Origin: UBA7957 sp965224675
GTDB lineage: Bacteria > Pseudomonadota > Gammaproteobacteria > Granulosicoccales > Granulosicoccaceae
Assembly (NCBI GenBank): GCA_965224675.1
Contig: CBDDAA010000004.1
Coordinates: 1 to 64,000 of the forward strand
Direction: 5' to 3'
DNA: 64,000 nt
In this document: positions 36,341 through 45,357 of the stretch, piece by piece
How positions within the stretch are numbered: position 1 is the first letter of the stretch
How the letters are laid out: every line of letters starts with the position of its first letter
The notes under the pieces: model-generated
Seen by the model: only the letters and a program-made list of their open reading frames with translations
Database searches by the model: none
Told to the model about the DNA's origin: nothing
Position numbers and translations under genes: made by a program

Positions 36341-38920
36341 ATGCGAATGGATAAACTAACCAGCAAATTTCAACTCGCAATACAAGATGCGCAGTCACTG
36401 GCATTGGGGCGGGATAATCAATTTATAGAACCCGAACATCTCATGATTGCTCTGCTTGATCAGCAGGGTAGCGGTGTTCGTCCGTTGTTGGCTCAGGCGG
36501 GCGTTAATGTGAATGGCTTGCGCTCTGCATTGGGTCAGGCTGTCGAGTCATTGGCTCAGGTTGAAGGCTCGAATGGTGAGGTTCATCTATCGAATGAATT
36601 AAACCGCTTGCTTAACTTGACAGATAAAAACGCGCAAAAACGCGATGATCAGTTCATTTCAAGTGAATTGTTTGTATTGGCGGCGTTGGAGGATAAGAAA
36701 AATCGATTATCGGACGTACTGGCTAGCAATGGTGCCAACCTTGATGCGCTGAAAAAAGTAATTGATGAGGTCCGTGGAGGGCAAACTGTGAGCGATCCGA
36801 ATGCAGAGGATCAACGACAGGCCCTGCAGAAATACACCATTGACCTGACAGAGCGAGCAGAACAAGGCAAATTGGACCCGGTCATTGGCCGGGATATGGA
36901 AATACGTCGATCCATTCAAATATTGCAACGGCGTAGTAAAAATAATCCGGTTTTAATCGGTGAACCCGGGGTTGGTAAAACGGCAATTGTTGAAGGTCTC
37001 GCTCAGCGCATTGTCAATGGCGAAGTACCCGAGGGTATCAAGGGCAAAAGGTTGTTATCCCTGGATATGGGCGCCTTGATTGCCGGAGCGAAATTTCGCG
37101 GTGAGTTCGAAGAACGGCTGAAGGCGGTTCTCAGTGATTTAGCCAAGCAAGAAGGGCAGGTGATTTTATTTATTGATGAGATTCACACTATGGTTGGGGC
37201 GGGAAAGGCAGAAGGGGCGATGGATGCAGGCAATATGCTAAAGCCTGCCCTGGCGCGTGGTGAACTACACTGTCTGGGTGCAACCACTCTTGATGAATAT
37301 CGAAAGTACATTGAGAAAGATGCAGCCCTGGAACGGCGCTTTCAAAAAATTCTGGTCGATGAACCTACCGTTGAAGACACTATCGCTATTTTGCGCGGCT
37401 TAAAGGAACGTTATGAAGTTCATCATGGGGTTGATATTACTGACCCCGCTATTGTGGCGGCTGCTACTTTATCGCATCGTTATATCACTGATCGGCAACT
37501 GCCAGACAAGGCGATCGATCTGATTGACGAATCAGCCTCTCTTATCCGCATGGAAATCGACTCTAAACCGGAGGAGATGGATACGCTTGAACGAAGGCTC
37601 ATACAATTTAAGATCGAGCGGGAAGCATTAGTCAAAGAAAGCGACGATGCGTCAGTTCAACGCCTCGCAATACTGGAGGAAAGAATCGCTGGGCTTGAGA
37701 AAGAGTACTCTGATCTGGAAGAAATATGGAATGCAGAAAAAGCAGCGGTGCAGGGATCGACCCATATAAAGGAAGAGCTGGAACGAATGAAACTCGAATT
37801 GGAGACGGCACACAGGGCCGGGGATCTGGCGAGAATGTCGGAATTGCAATATGGTAAAATCCCAGAGCTTGAAAAACAACTTGAGGTAGCGGTCAGTGCG
37901 GATATCACTGACATGAAATTATTACGCAACAAGGTTAGCGAAGAAGAAATTGCCGATGTGGTTTCGAAATGGACAGGCATCCCAGTGAGTAAAATGCTTG
38001 AAGGGGAGCGCGAGAAACTACTGCGCATGGAAGAGGTTTTGCAGCAAAGTGTTATTGGGCAAAGTGAAGCGGTGCGCGTTGTCTCAGATGCTATTCGCCG
38101 ATCAAGGGCTGGGCTTGCAGATCCAAACAAGCCCAATGGTTCATTTTTGTTTCTAGGTCCAACCGGCGTTGGAAAAACCGAGTTATCAAAGACACTGGCC
38201 GGGTTTCTGTTTGATTCCACTGATAACATGGTTCGCATTGACATGTCGGAGTTTATGGAGAAACATTCTGTTGCGCGCCTGATTGGCGCACCTCCGGGTT
38301 ATGTGGGTTATGAAGAAGGTGGCTACCTGACTGAGTTGGTTCGTCGAAAGCCTTACTCAGTCATACTGCTGGACGAGGTAGAAAAAGCTCACGCCGATGT
38401 TTTCAACGTACTGTTGCAGGTGTTGGATGATGGGCGCCTGACTGATGGTCAAGGGCGTACGGTTGATTTTCGCAATACGGTCATAATCATGACTTCTAAT
38501 CTTGGTAGCCAGATTATTCAGGAAATGTCAGGTGAAGATAACTATGAGCAAATGAAATCTGCAGTAATGGACATAGTTTCACAGCATTTTAGGCCAGAGT
38601 TCATTAACCGCATTGACGACACAGTTGTATTTCACTCATTGGATAAAGAGCATATAAGAGCGATTTCAAAAATACAGCTGGCACAGTTGTCAATGCGCCT
38701 TGAGGATAGGAACTTGAGTTTGGATATTACAGAGGCTGCGCTTGATTTTATTGGTGAAGCTGGGTTTGATCCGGTCTATGGCGCGAGGCCGCTTAAGCGG
38801 GCAATTCAACAACATCTTGAAAACCCGTTGGCTCAGCAACTATTAGCAGGGGATTTTCTCGACGCAGATGTCATCCGAGTCGATGTTGTGGATAATGGCC
38901 TGACTTTCAGTAAAATCTAA
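36341..38920 (+). CDS. clpB: ATP-dependent disaggregase ClpB
   Basis: Hsp100 chaperone that works with DnaK to pull proteins out of aggregates. The start at 36341 (MRMDKLTSKFQLA) matches the canonical ClpB N-terminus; in-frame GTG upstream is less likely. Order of domains: double Clp_N repeat (1-145), NBD1 with GEPGVGKT (near 207), a coiled-coil middle domain (about 410-520), NBD2 with GPTGVGKT (near 607) and sensor GARPLKRAIQ near the end. Length 859 residues. A perfect sigma-32 promoter precedes it. Confidence 0.97.
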   Translation: MRMDKLTSKFQLAIQDAQSLALGRDNQFIEPEHLMIALLDQQGSGVRPLLAQAGVNVNGLRSALGQAVESLAQVEGSNGEVHLSNELNRLLNLTDKNAQKRDDQFISSELFVLAALEDKKNRLSDVLASNGANLDALKKVIDEVRGGQTVSDPNAEDQRQALQKYTIDLTERAEQGKLDPVIGRDMEIRRSIQILQRRSKNNPVLIGEPGVGKTAIVEGLAQRIVNGEVPEGIKGKRLLSLDMGALIAGAKFRGEFEERLKAVLSDLAKQEGQVILFIDEIHTMVGAGKAEGAMDAGNMLKPALARGELHCLGATTLDEYRKYIEKDAALERRFQKILVDEPTVEDTIAILRGLKERYEVHHGVDITDPAIVAAATLSHRYITDRQLPDKAIDLIDESASLIRMEIDSKPEEMDTLERRLIQFKIEREALVKESDDASVQRLAILEERIAGLEKEYSDLEEIWNAEKAAVQGSTHIKEELERMKLELETAHRAGDLARMSELQYGKIPELEKQLEVAVSADITDMKLLRNKVSEEEIADVVSKWTGIPVSKMLEGEREKLLRMEEVLQQSVIGQSEAVRVVSDAIRRSRAGLADPNKPNGSFLFLGPTGVGKTELSKTLAGFLFDSTDNMVRIDMSEFMEKHSVARLIGAPPGYVGYEEGGYLTELVRRKPYSVILLDEVEKAHADVFNVLLQVLDDGRLTDGQGRTVDFRNTVIIMTSNLGSQIIQEMSGEDNYEQMKSAVMDIVSQHFRPEFINRIDDTVVFHSLDKEHIRAISKIQLAQLSMRLEDRNLSLDITEAALDFIGEAGFDPVYGARPLKRAIQQHLENPLAQQLLAGDFLDADVIRVDVVDNGLTFSKI

Positions 38921-39158
38921 ATGTGTAACTGGAATTTTCAATAGCAGCTTTGGGCACACAAGAGACGAAACAGTCACCCTGTTGGATTTCTGTTCATCAA
39001 TTATTTGTTTACGTACATTACCGGCTTCCTGATTTGTTGTCTTCGTTTCATCAAAAGAAAAAGATAATCCGGCTGTTCTGGGTGATTCAGTACGTGGTTT
39101 GGACCACGAATTGATCGGATGAACTGGTGCCGGATTCTCTTAATGTAGCTAACTAAAG

Positions 39159-40907
39159 TTAGTATTGCCGTTCATAGGCACCTGCATCGCAGGCCTTTCC
39201 AACTGGCCTTTGTTTGCCTTTGATATCTTCTTCTGGACACTTGTAGAACGGTACAGAAGTAACACCATTGCCTTTGTCCACTGCAATACTATCGGATACC
39301 AGGCCTACGTAGGGAACAGGATCTTCGGAGTAGTAGTTAACAAGCCCTACGTTTAACGGATTTCCCTCAGTGCCTATTTGATCCTGATTACTGAGTGTCG
39401 CCCCACCAACGCTGTCTTTCAATACGCAAAGCTTGTTCACTACGCTAAGTGCATTGCCCCGATATGTTACGAATCCGTAGTTTTCCGGGCTATAACAGTC
39501 TGGACTGTAATTCTCGGTTGTAAGTGGAATTTCATTCTCGGCGATGATTGAATTTCCAATCCGAACCTCTCCGTTACCATGGTTATAAAAACCACCACCA
39601 GCACGGATCGACCCATTATATGAGGTACCTGCGAGGTTCCAGGCAATAGTGGAAAATGCAATATCAATTCTGGCTTCGTTGTCATGACTGCCACTGATTT
39701 CGAATCCCCCACCAATATCCACACCTTCATTGGCCAGTAAAGAGCTGTTAACCATTTCGACGTGTGAACCGAGAATGGATAATCCACCACCACGAACTGC
39801 GCGGTTGCGTAACAAACCACTCTGCTCGATTCGTGCACTGGAATTCTGTATTCTAATTGCTCCGCCCCGTTGCGTTATACCACCTCCACCAAAATCATCC
39901 GGGTGACCAGCATCGTTGTCTTTTAAGATGGATCGTTGCAATAAAAGATGCGAATTATCGGTTACAAACAAACCGCCACCATAGTTTGCTCTGTTGTCAC
40001 GAATCACAGTATCAATGAGTTGCAGAAAGGAATTTTTAACATATATTCCCCCGCCCAATCCTGAAAATCCAGGCTCCCCATTAGCAATCTCAACACCCAC
40101 TATTGAAACCCAGGTTGAGTTACTAATATGAAATACGCTGGATTTATTTTGAGCGGAAATAACCGGCGCGTCTTCACCCGTGATAAAAACACTTTCAGTG
40201 ATCTCAAGGCGACCCAGGGTCAGAAGAATATCTACACCAAAATTGGGAACCTCAATCTGCTGAATGCCCGGACGGTAATTAGATTCTTCGATCGCGGCTC
40301 TTAGTGTACATGTGCCTGGAAATTCGGATGGAATCGTAAACGTATCATCATAACCGCTGGGGCGAACGGTCGAACATAACCCACCATGAACTGCGTCATG
40401 CCCATCTTCGGGTGTATCTACTATGATTTTGGTCGGTAGAAGTGCGAACCTCACTCTCTGTTCCTGACCACTCATGCCTTCTGTATCATCAGCGCCGAAC
40501 GGCAATGCTCTAACCATATGCCATCCCGGACTCAGATCTATCGGAAAATAATCGCCATTGTTATCGCCAGAAAGCGAATAGGGTACGGCATTTTCAACAC
40601 GATAATGATAATCCTCTTCAAGCCCAAATCGCACACTTTCGGTGAGAGAATTGGCTTTTGCCATAATGGTAAAATTGTTTGGCAACGACGATGGGTTGAG
40701 TACGTCCAGATCATTTATTTTGCTAACCAACGAATCTGAATCCGTATCTACCAACCAGAATTCTGTTATTTCGGGCGTATTGGTTCCAATTGGCAAGTCA
40801 GCAAGTGCTTCGTTGGTGTTTATACATAAAAAGATGAGAGCCAGTGTTGCGAATGCAAATATGCTGTTTGCGATGTTTCGGAATGGATGTAATACATGAT
40901 TGTTCAT
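39159..40907 (-). CDS. Secreted right-handed beta-helix protein with CSLREA and choice-of-anchor Q motifs
   Basis: 582 residues from the start at 40907, chosen because a gggaga site lies 7 bases upstream and a signal peptide follows (hydrophobic core then ALA, cut before D, about residue 38). A CSLREA-type motif is seen as GTCTLRAAIEESN (about 195-207). The centre has repeated short blocks ending in hydrophobic-X-asparagine or aspartate typical of parallel beta-helices (GGGIYV, YGGGLFV, GGGITQ, RGGGLSI, IGGGFEI, GGGFYN). The end CDAGAYERQY matches the choice-of-anchor Q end pattern. Probably an exported surface or extracellular protein; the ligand is unknown. Confidence 0.75.
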   Translation of the reverse strand: MNNHVLHPFRNIANSIFAFATLALIFLCINTNEALADLPIGTNTPEITEFWLVDTDSDSLVSKINDLDVLNPSSLPNNFTIMAKANSLTESVRFGLEEDYHYRVENAVPYSLSGDNNGDYFPIDLSPGWHMVRALPFGADDTEGMSGQEQRVRFALLPTKIIVDTPEDGHDAVHGGLCSTVRPSGYDDTFTIPSEFPGTCTLRAAIEESNYRPGIQQIEVPNFGVDILLTLGRLEITESVFITGEDAPVISAQNKSSVFHISNSTWVSIVGVEIANGEPGFSGLGGGIYVKNSFLQLIDTVIRDNRANYGGGLFVTDNSHLLLQRSILKDNDAGHPDDFGGGGITQRGGAIRIQNSSARIEQSGLLRNRAVRGGGLSILGSHVEMVNSSLLANEGVDIGGGFEISGSHDNEARIDIAFSTIAWNLAGTSYNGSIRAGGGFYNHGNGEVRIGNSIIAENEIPLTTENYSPDCYSPENYGFVTYRGNALSVVNKLCVLKDSVGGATLSNQDQIGTEGNPLNVGLVNYYSEDPVPYVGLVSDSIAVDKGNGVTSVPFYKCPEEDIKGKQRPVGKACDAGAYERQY

Positions 40908-41508
40908 TACGTTATCTCCCGTAGAACAAAGATTTGTAACATGCACTTTGTCAAATCCCGCTTTCCAAAACTGTAAAGTAATACGAACATTTGCGGGCAA
41001 TAAATTACACCATTATCGCGTTATAAATCATTGAAATCAGACAGAGGGTGATGGAAATCGATCACAGTCAATACGTCGGTTTAGATTTTGATGGCTTGTA
41101 TCCAAGGAACTTTCCAACGAATTTATTGAGGATGTTGATGGTCTGAGCCGACGAGGTGCGTAAGTAAAATCAGAGCAACATGGGTAAAGAAGACACTAAC
41201 TAGTGCCTGACCGAAAACCCCTGAAACCCTATCCGCACAAGCGGTTGAAGGTGATTTCATGAAACGAAGATTTCGGATAATTTGCTATGTCACGGAAAAA
41301 ATACACATAAAAATTCATAAGCTGTATTTTTAACAAAATCTTCGTCAAATGAAATTCCCTCTAGCCCGTATAAACACAGTGTACAATCCCAGTATTGTCG
41401 TTTGGGCACTTGGGTGAACAATTCAAGATCACCCTCAGACTAAGATTCCTCAACCATATAGTTCCCCATTCCCTCCATCTTTGCAATTCCGCTAACCACT
41501 AGATGGCT
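40908..41508. other. Gene-free gap with an inverted-repeat unit
   Basis: About 600 bases without a credible gene on either strand. It holds the inverted repeat described at 41253-41356, a ribosome binding site for the beta-helix gene at the left edge, and otherwise AT-rich sequence. Confidence 0.5.
41253..41356. repeat. Imperfect inverted repeat, possible MITE remnant
   Basis: Arms at 41253-41273 and 41336-41356 match at 17 of 21 positions (core acgaagattt). Inside is a second pair, aaaaatac near 41297-41304 and gtattttt at 41324-41331. The layout of nested palindromes in a gene-free stretch suggests a small non-autonomous element or its remnant. No matching copy was found elsewhere in the window by eye. 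Confidence 0.45.
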
Positions 41509-42186
41509 TCAGAAGTCCAGATCATTTGCCTCACAAATAAACTTCACCAGAGGAGCAGCTTTCTTAAAAAGTGCTGCAGTATTTTTAGTTGCTGATTTTC
41601 CAAGCATAACCTTCTGTTCAATGTGCTTGACTGCAACGTAGTGTTTGCGTCTGAGATCTTCGAGCAGCACATGATCGCTGGCAAAGCCTTTGGGGGCTTT
41701 TTTTAACGAATCACCATGAAATTCGAAACCGGCTTTTTTATTAATCAGGCTGCGTTTAATCTTTTTCCACTCGTCAGGATATTCATCAATCAGGCTTCTT
41801 ACTTTGTTCAAGGTAGGATTATCCGGACTCCAGATTCCTGCTGCGAGAAACATCTCACCGGGTTCTATATGTAGATAGAACCCTGGTGCATGTACATCTT
41901 TACCAGCGACATGACGAAACTGTATTCCGATGTTGGTTTTATAAGGTGTTTTATCGTTGCTGAAACGTATGTCCCTGAATACGCGCATCAGGGAACCGCC
42001 GGTTTTCTTCGCTGCAACGATGAAGTGCGGTGATATCTCTGCGATGGGTTTTTCCATTGAACGAATGTAGTCGAATGCGGGCTCACGCACTCCATCTTCA
42101 TAGCGTTGCCGATTGCGATCGAACCATTTGCGATTGTTGTTGCTGGCCAGTTCATTCAGGAATTTGAGGGTGTCGGCGGAGAACAT
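41509..42186 (-). CDS. DUF2461 (TIGR02453) family protein
   Basis: A 225-residue protein of the DUF2461 family, recognised by the N-terminal TLKFLNELASNNNRKWFDRNRQRYE (two blocks within residues 6-30), RVFRDIRFSNDKTPYKTNIG (about 69-88) and GFYLHIEPGEMFLAAGIWSPDNPTL-type segment (about 101-125). Its function is unknown; it is cytoplasmic with no signal peptide. It is transcribed toward the gene-free gap and is followed upstream by a RidA gene with a different base composition. Confidence 0.85.
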   Translation of the reverse strand: MFSADTLKFLNELASNNNRKWFDRNRQRYEDGVREPAFDYIRSMEKPIAEISPHFIVAAKKTGGSLMRVFRDIRFSNDKTPYKTNIGIQFRHVAGKDVHAPGFYLHIEPGEMFLAAGIWSPDNPTLNKVRSLIDEYPDEWKKIKRSLINKKAGFEFHGDSLKKAPKGFASDHVLLEDLRRKHYVAVKHIEQKVMLGKSATKNTAALFKKAAPLVKFICEANDLDF

Positions 42187-42240
42187 ATCGGCTCACAGCT
42201 CAGAAAAAGAGATGACTCTATTCTACCATTTCTACCAAGG

Positions 42241-42636
42241 TCAGTCGGCTGCGGTAGCTTCGATCTCGAACATGAGTTCGGGCATGGCGAGCCGGGTGAC
42301 ACCGAGCAGAGTCATCGGCGGAGAGGCGCCGATCGGCCCGAATCGCACACCGAACAGGTCGAAGTGCTTCATGGCTTCGTCTACATCTGTGGTGTAGATG
42401 TTGAATCTTGTGATGTTGGCGAGGTTCATGTCGGCGGCGCTCAGGACGGCCTCAAGGTTGTCGAGGGCGAGCGTGATCTGATTCCGCATGTCGTCGGGGT
42501 GCTGCGGGTTGCCTTCGGCATCGACGGCAGTCTGACCCGCACAGATCAGTTGCCGGTTAGCTCCTTCGAGAACTTCGGCTTGGTTGTAGCCGACATTCAA
42601 AGACCACGACCACGGATTGATGGGTATTCGCTTCAT
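42241..42636 (-). CDS. RidA/YjgF-family protein (enamine/imine deaminase-like)
   Basis: A 131-residue Rid-superfamily protein. It has the typical RQLICAGQTAVDAEGNP block (about 28-44), the LDNLEAVLSAADMNLANITRFNIYTTD-type stretch (about 58-84) and the end motif PPMTLLGVTRLAMPELMFEIEA. The Arg that binds the imine in RidA proper is seen only as the Arg of VTRLAMPE, in a shifted context, so it may belong to another Rid subgroup. The gene is clearly richer in GC than neighbours, pointing to recent gain. It lies 100 bases downstream of a WYL regulator on the same strand, which may control it. Confidence 0.8.
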   Translation of the reverse strand: MKRIPINPWSWSLNVGYNQAEVLEGANRQLICAGQTAVDAEGNPQHPDDMRNQITLALDNLEAVLSAADMNLANITRFNIYTTDVDEAMKHFDLFGVRFGPIGASPPMTLLGVTRLAMPELMFEIEATAAD

Positions 42637-42736
42637 AGGTTGTCTCCAGTTGGTTCATCTGCCGGAACAGTCCGGCACTCGTGAACGGTGTTGGACCGTT
42701 GAAGCAACTCTGACACAGGGTACTGACAACCCTATG

Positions 42737-43807
42737 TCAGGAGAGTTTAGATTTGCCGTTCCAGTGCGCGGCAAGTTGCGCCGAGAACCGCTGTAGCGCC
42801 TTTTTGATTGAATCGCCACTGATCACTTCTACGTCATCGGTGTATTGCAGGAGCCATCGGGCCATATAATCCGGGACATGGGTCAGAAACCGCATTTTCA
42901 CTCCATCTTGTTGTCGCTCCTCATCGACAAAACCGAACATATAGCGTTGTTCACCAACAAACCGTGCAGCCTCTGGGCCGAAAAACAATTCAACTTCCTT
43001 TAGTTCATCCTGCCCAGTTTGCTTATTGAGATATTGTTGTAGGGTGAGTCTGCTGTGGCGAGCAAACTGTTCGGCGTGAAGCGAAAAGGACCGAATACGA
43101 TCAAGCCGAAAATCCCGATAGGCTTCGCGCAGACGGCACCACGCAATAAGATGCCAGTGCCAGCTATAGTAAAAAAGCCCGATGGGCTCGATATGCCGCG
43201 TGGAATGGCTATTGCTGCTAAGAGCGGCATAATCAATTTTAATCACTTGTCGACGCACCAGCGCACTTCGACATTCACGCAACCAGCGGTCACCGCTGTG
43301 TGATACTCCCCGCGCTTTGAGGGAGCCGTACTCTTCCGCGCTACCCTGATCGTTCACTCCAGGCGCGTATTCATTTTGATCGGGCCGGTTCGCATCATCA
43401 ATCGGAAATTGGCTGCCGGTCGGTAGTACTTCAATATCGGTTTCAAGCGAACTTAGGTAGTCTTTGTCAGAACGATCGATAACTGCTCTAACCTTGTTCA
43501 ATGCGTGTTTGAAATCATGCAATGTGTTGGCATCAAGGCTAGACACCAGCAGTCTTTCCCCAAGCAACAGAGAAGCGGCTTCATCGAGTGTGAAGCAGAC
43601 CGGTGGCAATCGGTAACCTTGTTCAAGAAAGTACCCAACACCCGCTTCAGCGCCTATGGGTACACCGGCATTTTCAAGGGTTCTGATGTCGCGGTAGATC
43701 GTGCGTTCGGAAACATTAAAATGGTCTGATAAAAATCGCGCTGTGACAACCGATCGTGTTTGTATCATTAGTAAAAGTGAGGTAACTCGATCGAATCGGT
43801 TCATCAC
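42737..43807 (-). CDS. YafY-type transcriptional regulator with HTH and WYL domains
   Basis: 356 residues. An HTH_11 DNA-binding domain is at the N-terminus (TARFLSDHFNVSERTIYRDIRTLENAGVPI region, about 22-51), followed by GYRLPPVCFT. A WYL domain is in the middle and C-terminal half (VIKIDYAALSSNSHSTRHIEPIGL then WHLIAWCRLREAYRDFRLDRI), which binds ligands or nucleic acid in characterised members. The 100-base spacing to the RidA gene downstream suggests a local regulon. It is longer than usual owing to a variable insert near residues 125-165. Confidence 0.87.
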   Translation of the reverse strand: MMNRFDRVTSLLLMIQTRSVVTARFLSDHFNVSERTIYRDIRTLENAGVPIGAEAGVGYFLEQGYRLPPVCFTLDEAASLLLGERLLVSSLDANTLHDFKHALNKVRAVIDRSDKDYLSSLETDIEVLPTGSQFPIDDANRPDQNEYAPGVNDQGSAEEYGSLKARGVSHSGDRWLRECRSALVRRQVIKIDYAALSSNSHSTRHIEPIGLFYYSWHWHLIAWCRLREAYRDFRLDRIRSFSLHAEQFARHSRLTLQQYLNKQTGQDELKEVELFFGPEAARFVGEQRYMFGFVDEERQQDGVKMRFLTHVPDYMARWLLQYTDDVEVISGDSIKKALQRFSAQLAAHWNGKSKLS

Positions 43808-44035
43808 CCAACTATAGCATTAATACGAACTAATCATGGTGGGGTGGGGCAATGGGAGTCTCATGCAACGTTCCGAACAGCGATGATTGAAAATCCGGTT
43901 AACGTTATCGCTTTGGTAGATATGCTTCGCGAGGTATCAAACTCACTAACCAATACACACGTAGGCACGGAGATACGCAGAACATTGCAGCAATTCAAAG
44001 CGACGGGGATAAAACTGTAGTTCACGCGCTATGAA

Positions 44036-44138
44036 TTCTAACATCAGGTTGAGCGCGGACGCTTTATAAACTGCCCGAACCTGCGCTTTTGCGCTGAACT
44101 GGTCACCTTGTAAAACGCCGGTTAACTAAACGTTGAGG
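44036..44138 (+). other. attC-like integron recombination site
   Basis: 103 bases that read like a gene-cassette attC: an R''-like box ttctaac at 44036-44042, an L-box region (ggttgagcgcggacgc), an internal imperfect palindrome (gcgcttttgcgc) and a right half ending cgccggttaactaaacgttgagg with an R'-like gttgagg at 44132-44138. Left and right halves are partly complementary. The last base of R' deviates from GTTRRRY. No integron integrase lies in the window, so if real this is a lone attC. Confidence 0.5.
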
Positions 44139-44348
44139 CTGTAGGAAAAACCTAAAATTTTGAGTGTTGAAATTAGATGCGATTCCAGGCCAAATAAAAG
44201 TAGTTTTGATGCAGGAGGTGGTTTTGGTGTTTTATTCGTCTATGATGTAATTAGACAAACTATCACAACATTTATATATGCAAGCGCGGAATTGTAGTGT
44301 GTTACGAAAATTCGAAAAATCAAGTGGGTTGGGGTTTTCCTACAGCCT
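44136..44348. mobile_element. Small non-coding element with 17-bp inverted ends
   Basis: The ends aggctgtaggaaaaacc (44136-44152) and gggttttcctacagcct (44332-44348) are inverted repeats with one mismatch, framing 213 bases without a credible gene. The left end abuts the attC-like site and the right end is followed by a PIN-toxin fragment. It may be a MITE, a deleted insertion sequence or a cassette-associated element. Confidence 0.5.
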
Positions 44349-44385
44349 GCGTTAGGAAAATGATTATTATTTTGAATTCTATTAA

Positions 44386-44646
44386 GTCATTGGGTGGGTA
44401 CTAAGATCTCGATACGACTTGAGCAAGGAATCGGTATTAACTACATTCATTCAGTTACTGGAGTCACGTGAAATACAGTTCCAGGATGAGTCGTCGGTTG
44501 AGGTTGCTCTTAACTTCTATTCAGATAGCAACACTGACTTTGCAGACTGTTTTCACATTGCAATCGCCTATTCGAACGACATGGAACCGTTGCTAACATT
44601 TGATCGCAAAACATCCAAAGTACCTGGAGCTGCAATTCTTGCGTGA
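44386..44646 (+). pseudogene. PIN-domain (VapC-type) toxin, N-terminally truncated
   Basis: The open frame from 44386 reads VIGWVLRSRYDLSKES and continues to LLTFDRKTSKVPGAAIL, the C-terminal two thirds of a PIN-domain ribonuclease of the VapC kind. The second and third acidic positions are seen in DFADCFHIA and TFDRKT. The first catalytic Asp and the start codon are missing because a stop precedes the frame at 44383 and the small repeat element lies just before it. No antitoxin gene is next to it. A 75-codon frame with a TTG start at 44419 exists but is unlikely to be functional. Confidence 0.7.
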
Positions 44647-44688
44647 ATAGGTATTTTCGGCAAAGAGCTGACGATCAGCACTGACTGA

Positions 44689-44910
44689 TCAATCAGTTTC
44701 CCCTGCAGTGCTCTTTCTATACTCTTCACTGTTAATGTATTCCTCGTATGTACGACCTGCCTTTGCAAAGCACAGTTCACGCTCAAGGCTGTCGATCACA
44801 TTTTTGCATTGCTGACGTTGCCAATCATGAAGCGCCATATAGCCTTGCTTTGCGGAGCAACCCCCGATGAATAGAAGCGCTAATATGTAAATGACCGATA
44901 TGTCCCGCAT
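44689..44910 (-). CDS. Small hypothetical lipoprotein
   Basis: A 73-residue protein. The start at 44910 is decided by a strong gaggagg site 8 bases upstream and by the lipoprotein signal that follows (IYILALLFIGGC, Cys at residue 18). The mature part holds two more cysteines (QQCKNVIDSLERELC) and a polar C-terminus. I do not recognise a family. It follows the Rap1a-like gene by 20 bases and is probably in the same operon. Confidence 0.65.
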   Translation of the reverse strand: MRDISVIYILALLFIGGCSAKQGYMALHDWQRQQCKNVIDSLERELCFAKAGRTYEEYINSEEYRKSTAGETD

Positions 44911-44930
44911 CACTATCCTCCTCGTAATTG

Positions 44931-45278
44931 TTAGCAATCTCCGTTTTCTTCCAAATACTGGAGCACCAGAATCATTGCGTTTTGACTGGCGTGCTCTACT
45001 CGATGTTGTTGCATATATCGAATAATTGCCGGTACATTGAATAGTTCTCTGGGATTCTCGCAATATATTTTTTGCAAATAGTCTGTCTCTTCATCAAGTA
45101 CAGCAATCAGATCCAGCGCTCCGCCGACATACGCATTCGCGATCGGATGGTCGCTGCACTCGCGTTGATCTGATTCGCAAATCCCGATGAACTGGTCCAG
45201 TGTTAAGGCAAAACTGCTAACGGGGAATAGGAGAATCGCCGCGCTAATAAGGACTGACGCTAAATTACGACTGCTCAT
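44931..45278 (-). CDS. Rap1a/Tai-like small exported protein
   Basis: A 115-residue protein with a clear signal peptide (cut about residue 24, after SFA). The mature part resembles the Rap1a/Tai immunity-protein fold: an early C near FIGICESD, a HPIANAYVGGALDLIAVLD helix, a Cys in the middle (KIYCENP), an AIIRYMQQH helix, and an end pattern of small residues, LVLQYLEE and a final Cys. In known cases such proteins protect the periplasm from type VI amidase effectors. No T6SS genes are in the window, so an orphan immunity role is inference only. Confidence 0.55.
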   Translation of the reverse strand: MSSRNLASVLISAAILLFPVSSFALTLDQFIGICESDQRECSDHPIANAYVGGALDLIAVLDEETDYLQKIYCENPRELFNVPAIIRYMQQHRVEHASQNAMILVLQYLEENGDC

Positions 45279-45310
45279 TGATGTTTGCTCCGTATTGACT
45301 ATAATTACTG

Positions 45311-45345
45311 TTTTACGATAATATATATAAATTTTACGATAATAT
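45311..45345. promoter_or_regulatory. Direct repeats, probable operator between divergent genes
   Basis: The 14-base sequence ttttacgataatat occurs twice, at 45311-45324 and 45332-45345, with a period of 21 bases, two helical turns. It lies between the Rap1a-like gene (minus strand) and the DUF2975/XRE pair (plus strand) and overlaps an AT-rich promoter-like stretch. A likely binding site for the XRE regulator encoded downstream. Confidence 0.6.
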
Positions 45346-45357
45346 CAAGAGATTGAA

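Noticed and set aside
37657..38244. 195-codon minus-strand frame inside clpB
   Set aside because: Antisense to clpB, serine-rich, no start signal; a shadow.
42106..42684. 192-codon plus-strand frame over the RidA gene
   Set aside because: High local GC removes stops on the other strand; the RidA frame has clear family motifs, this one does not.
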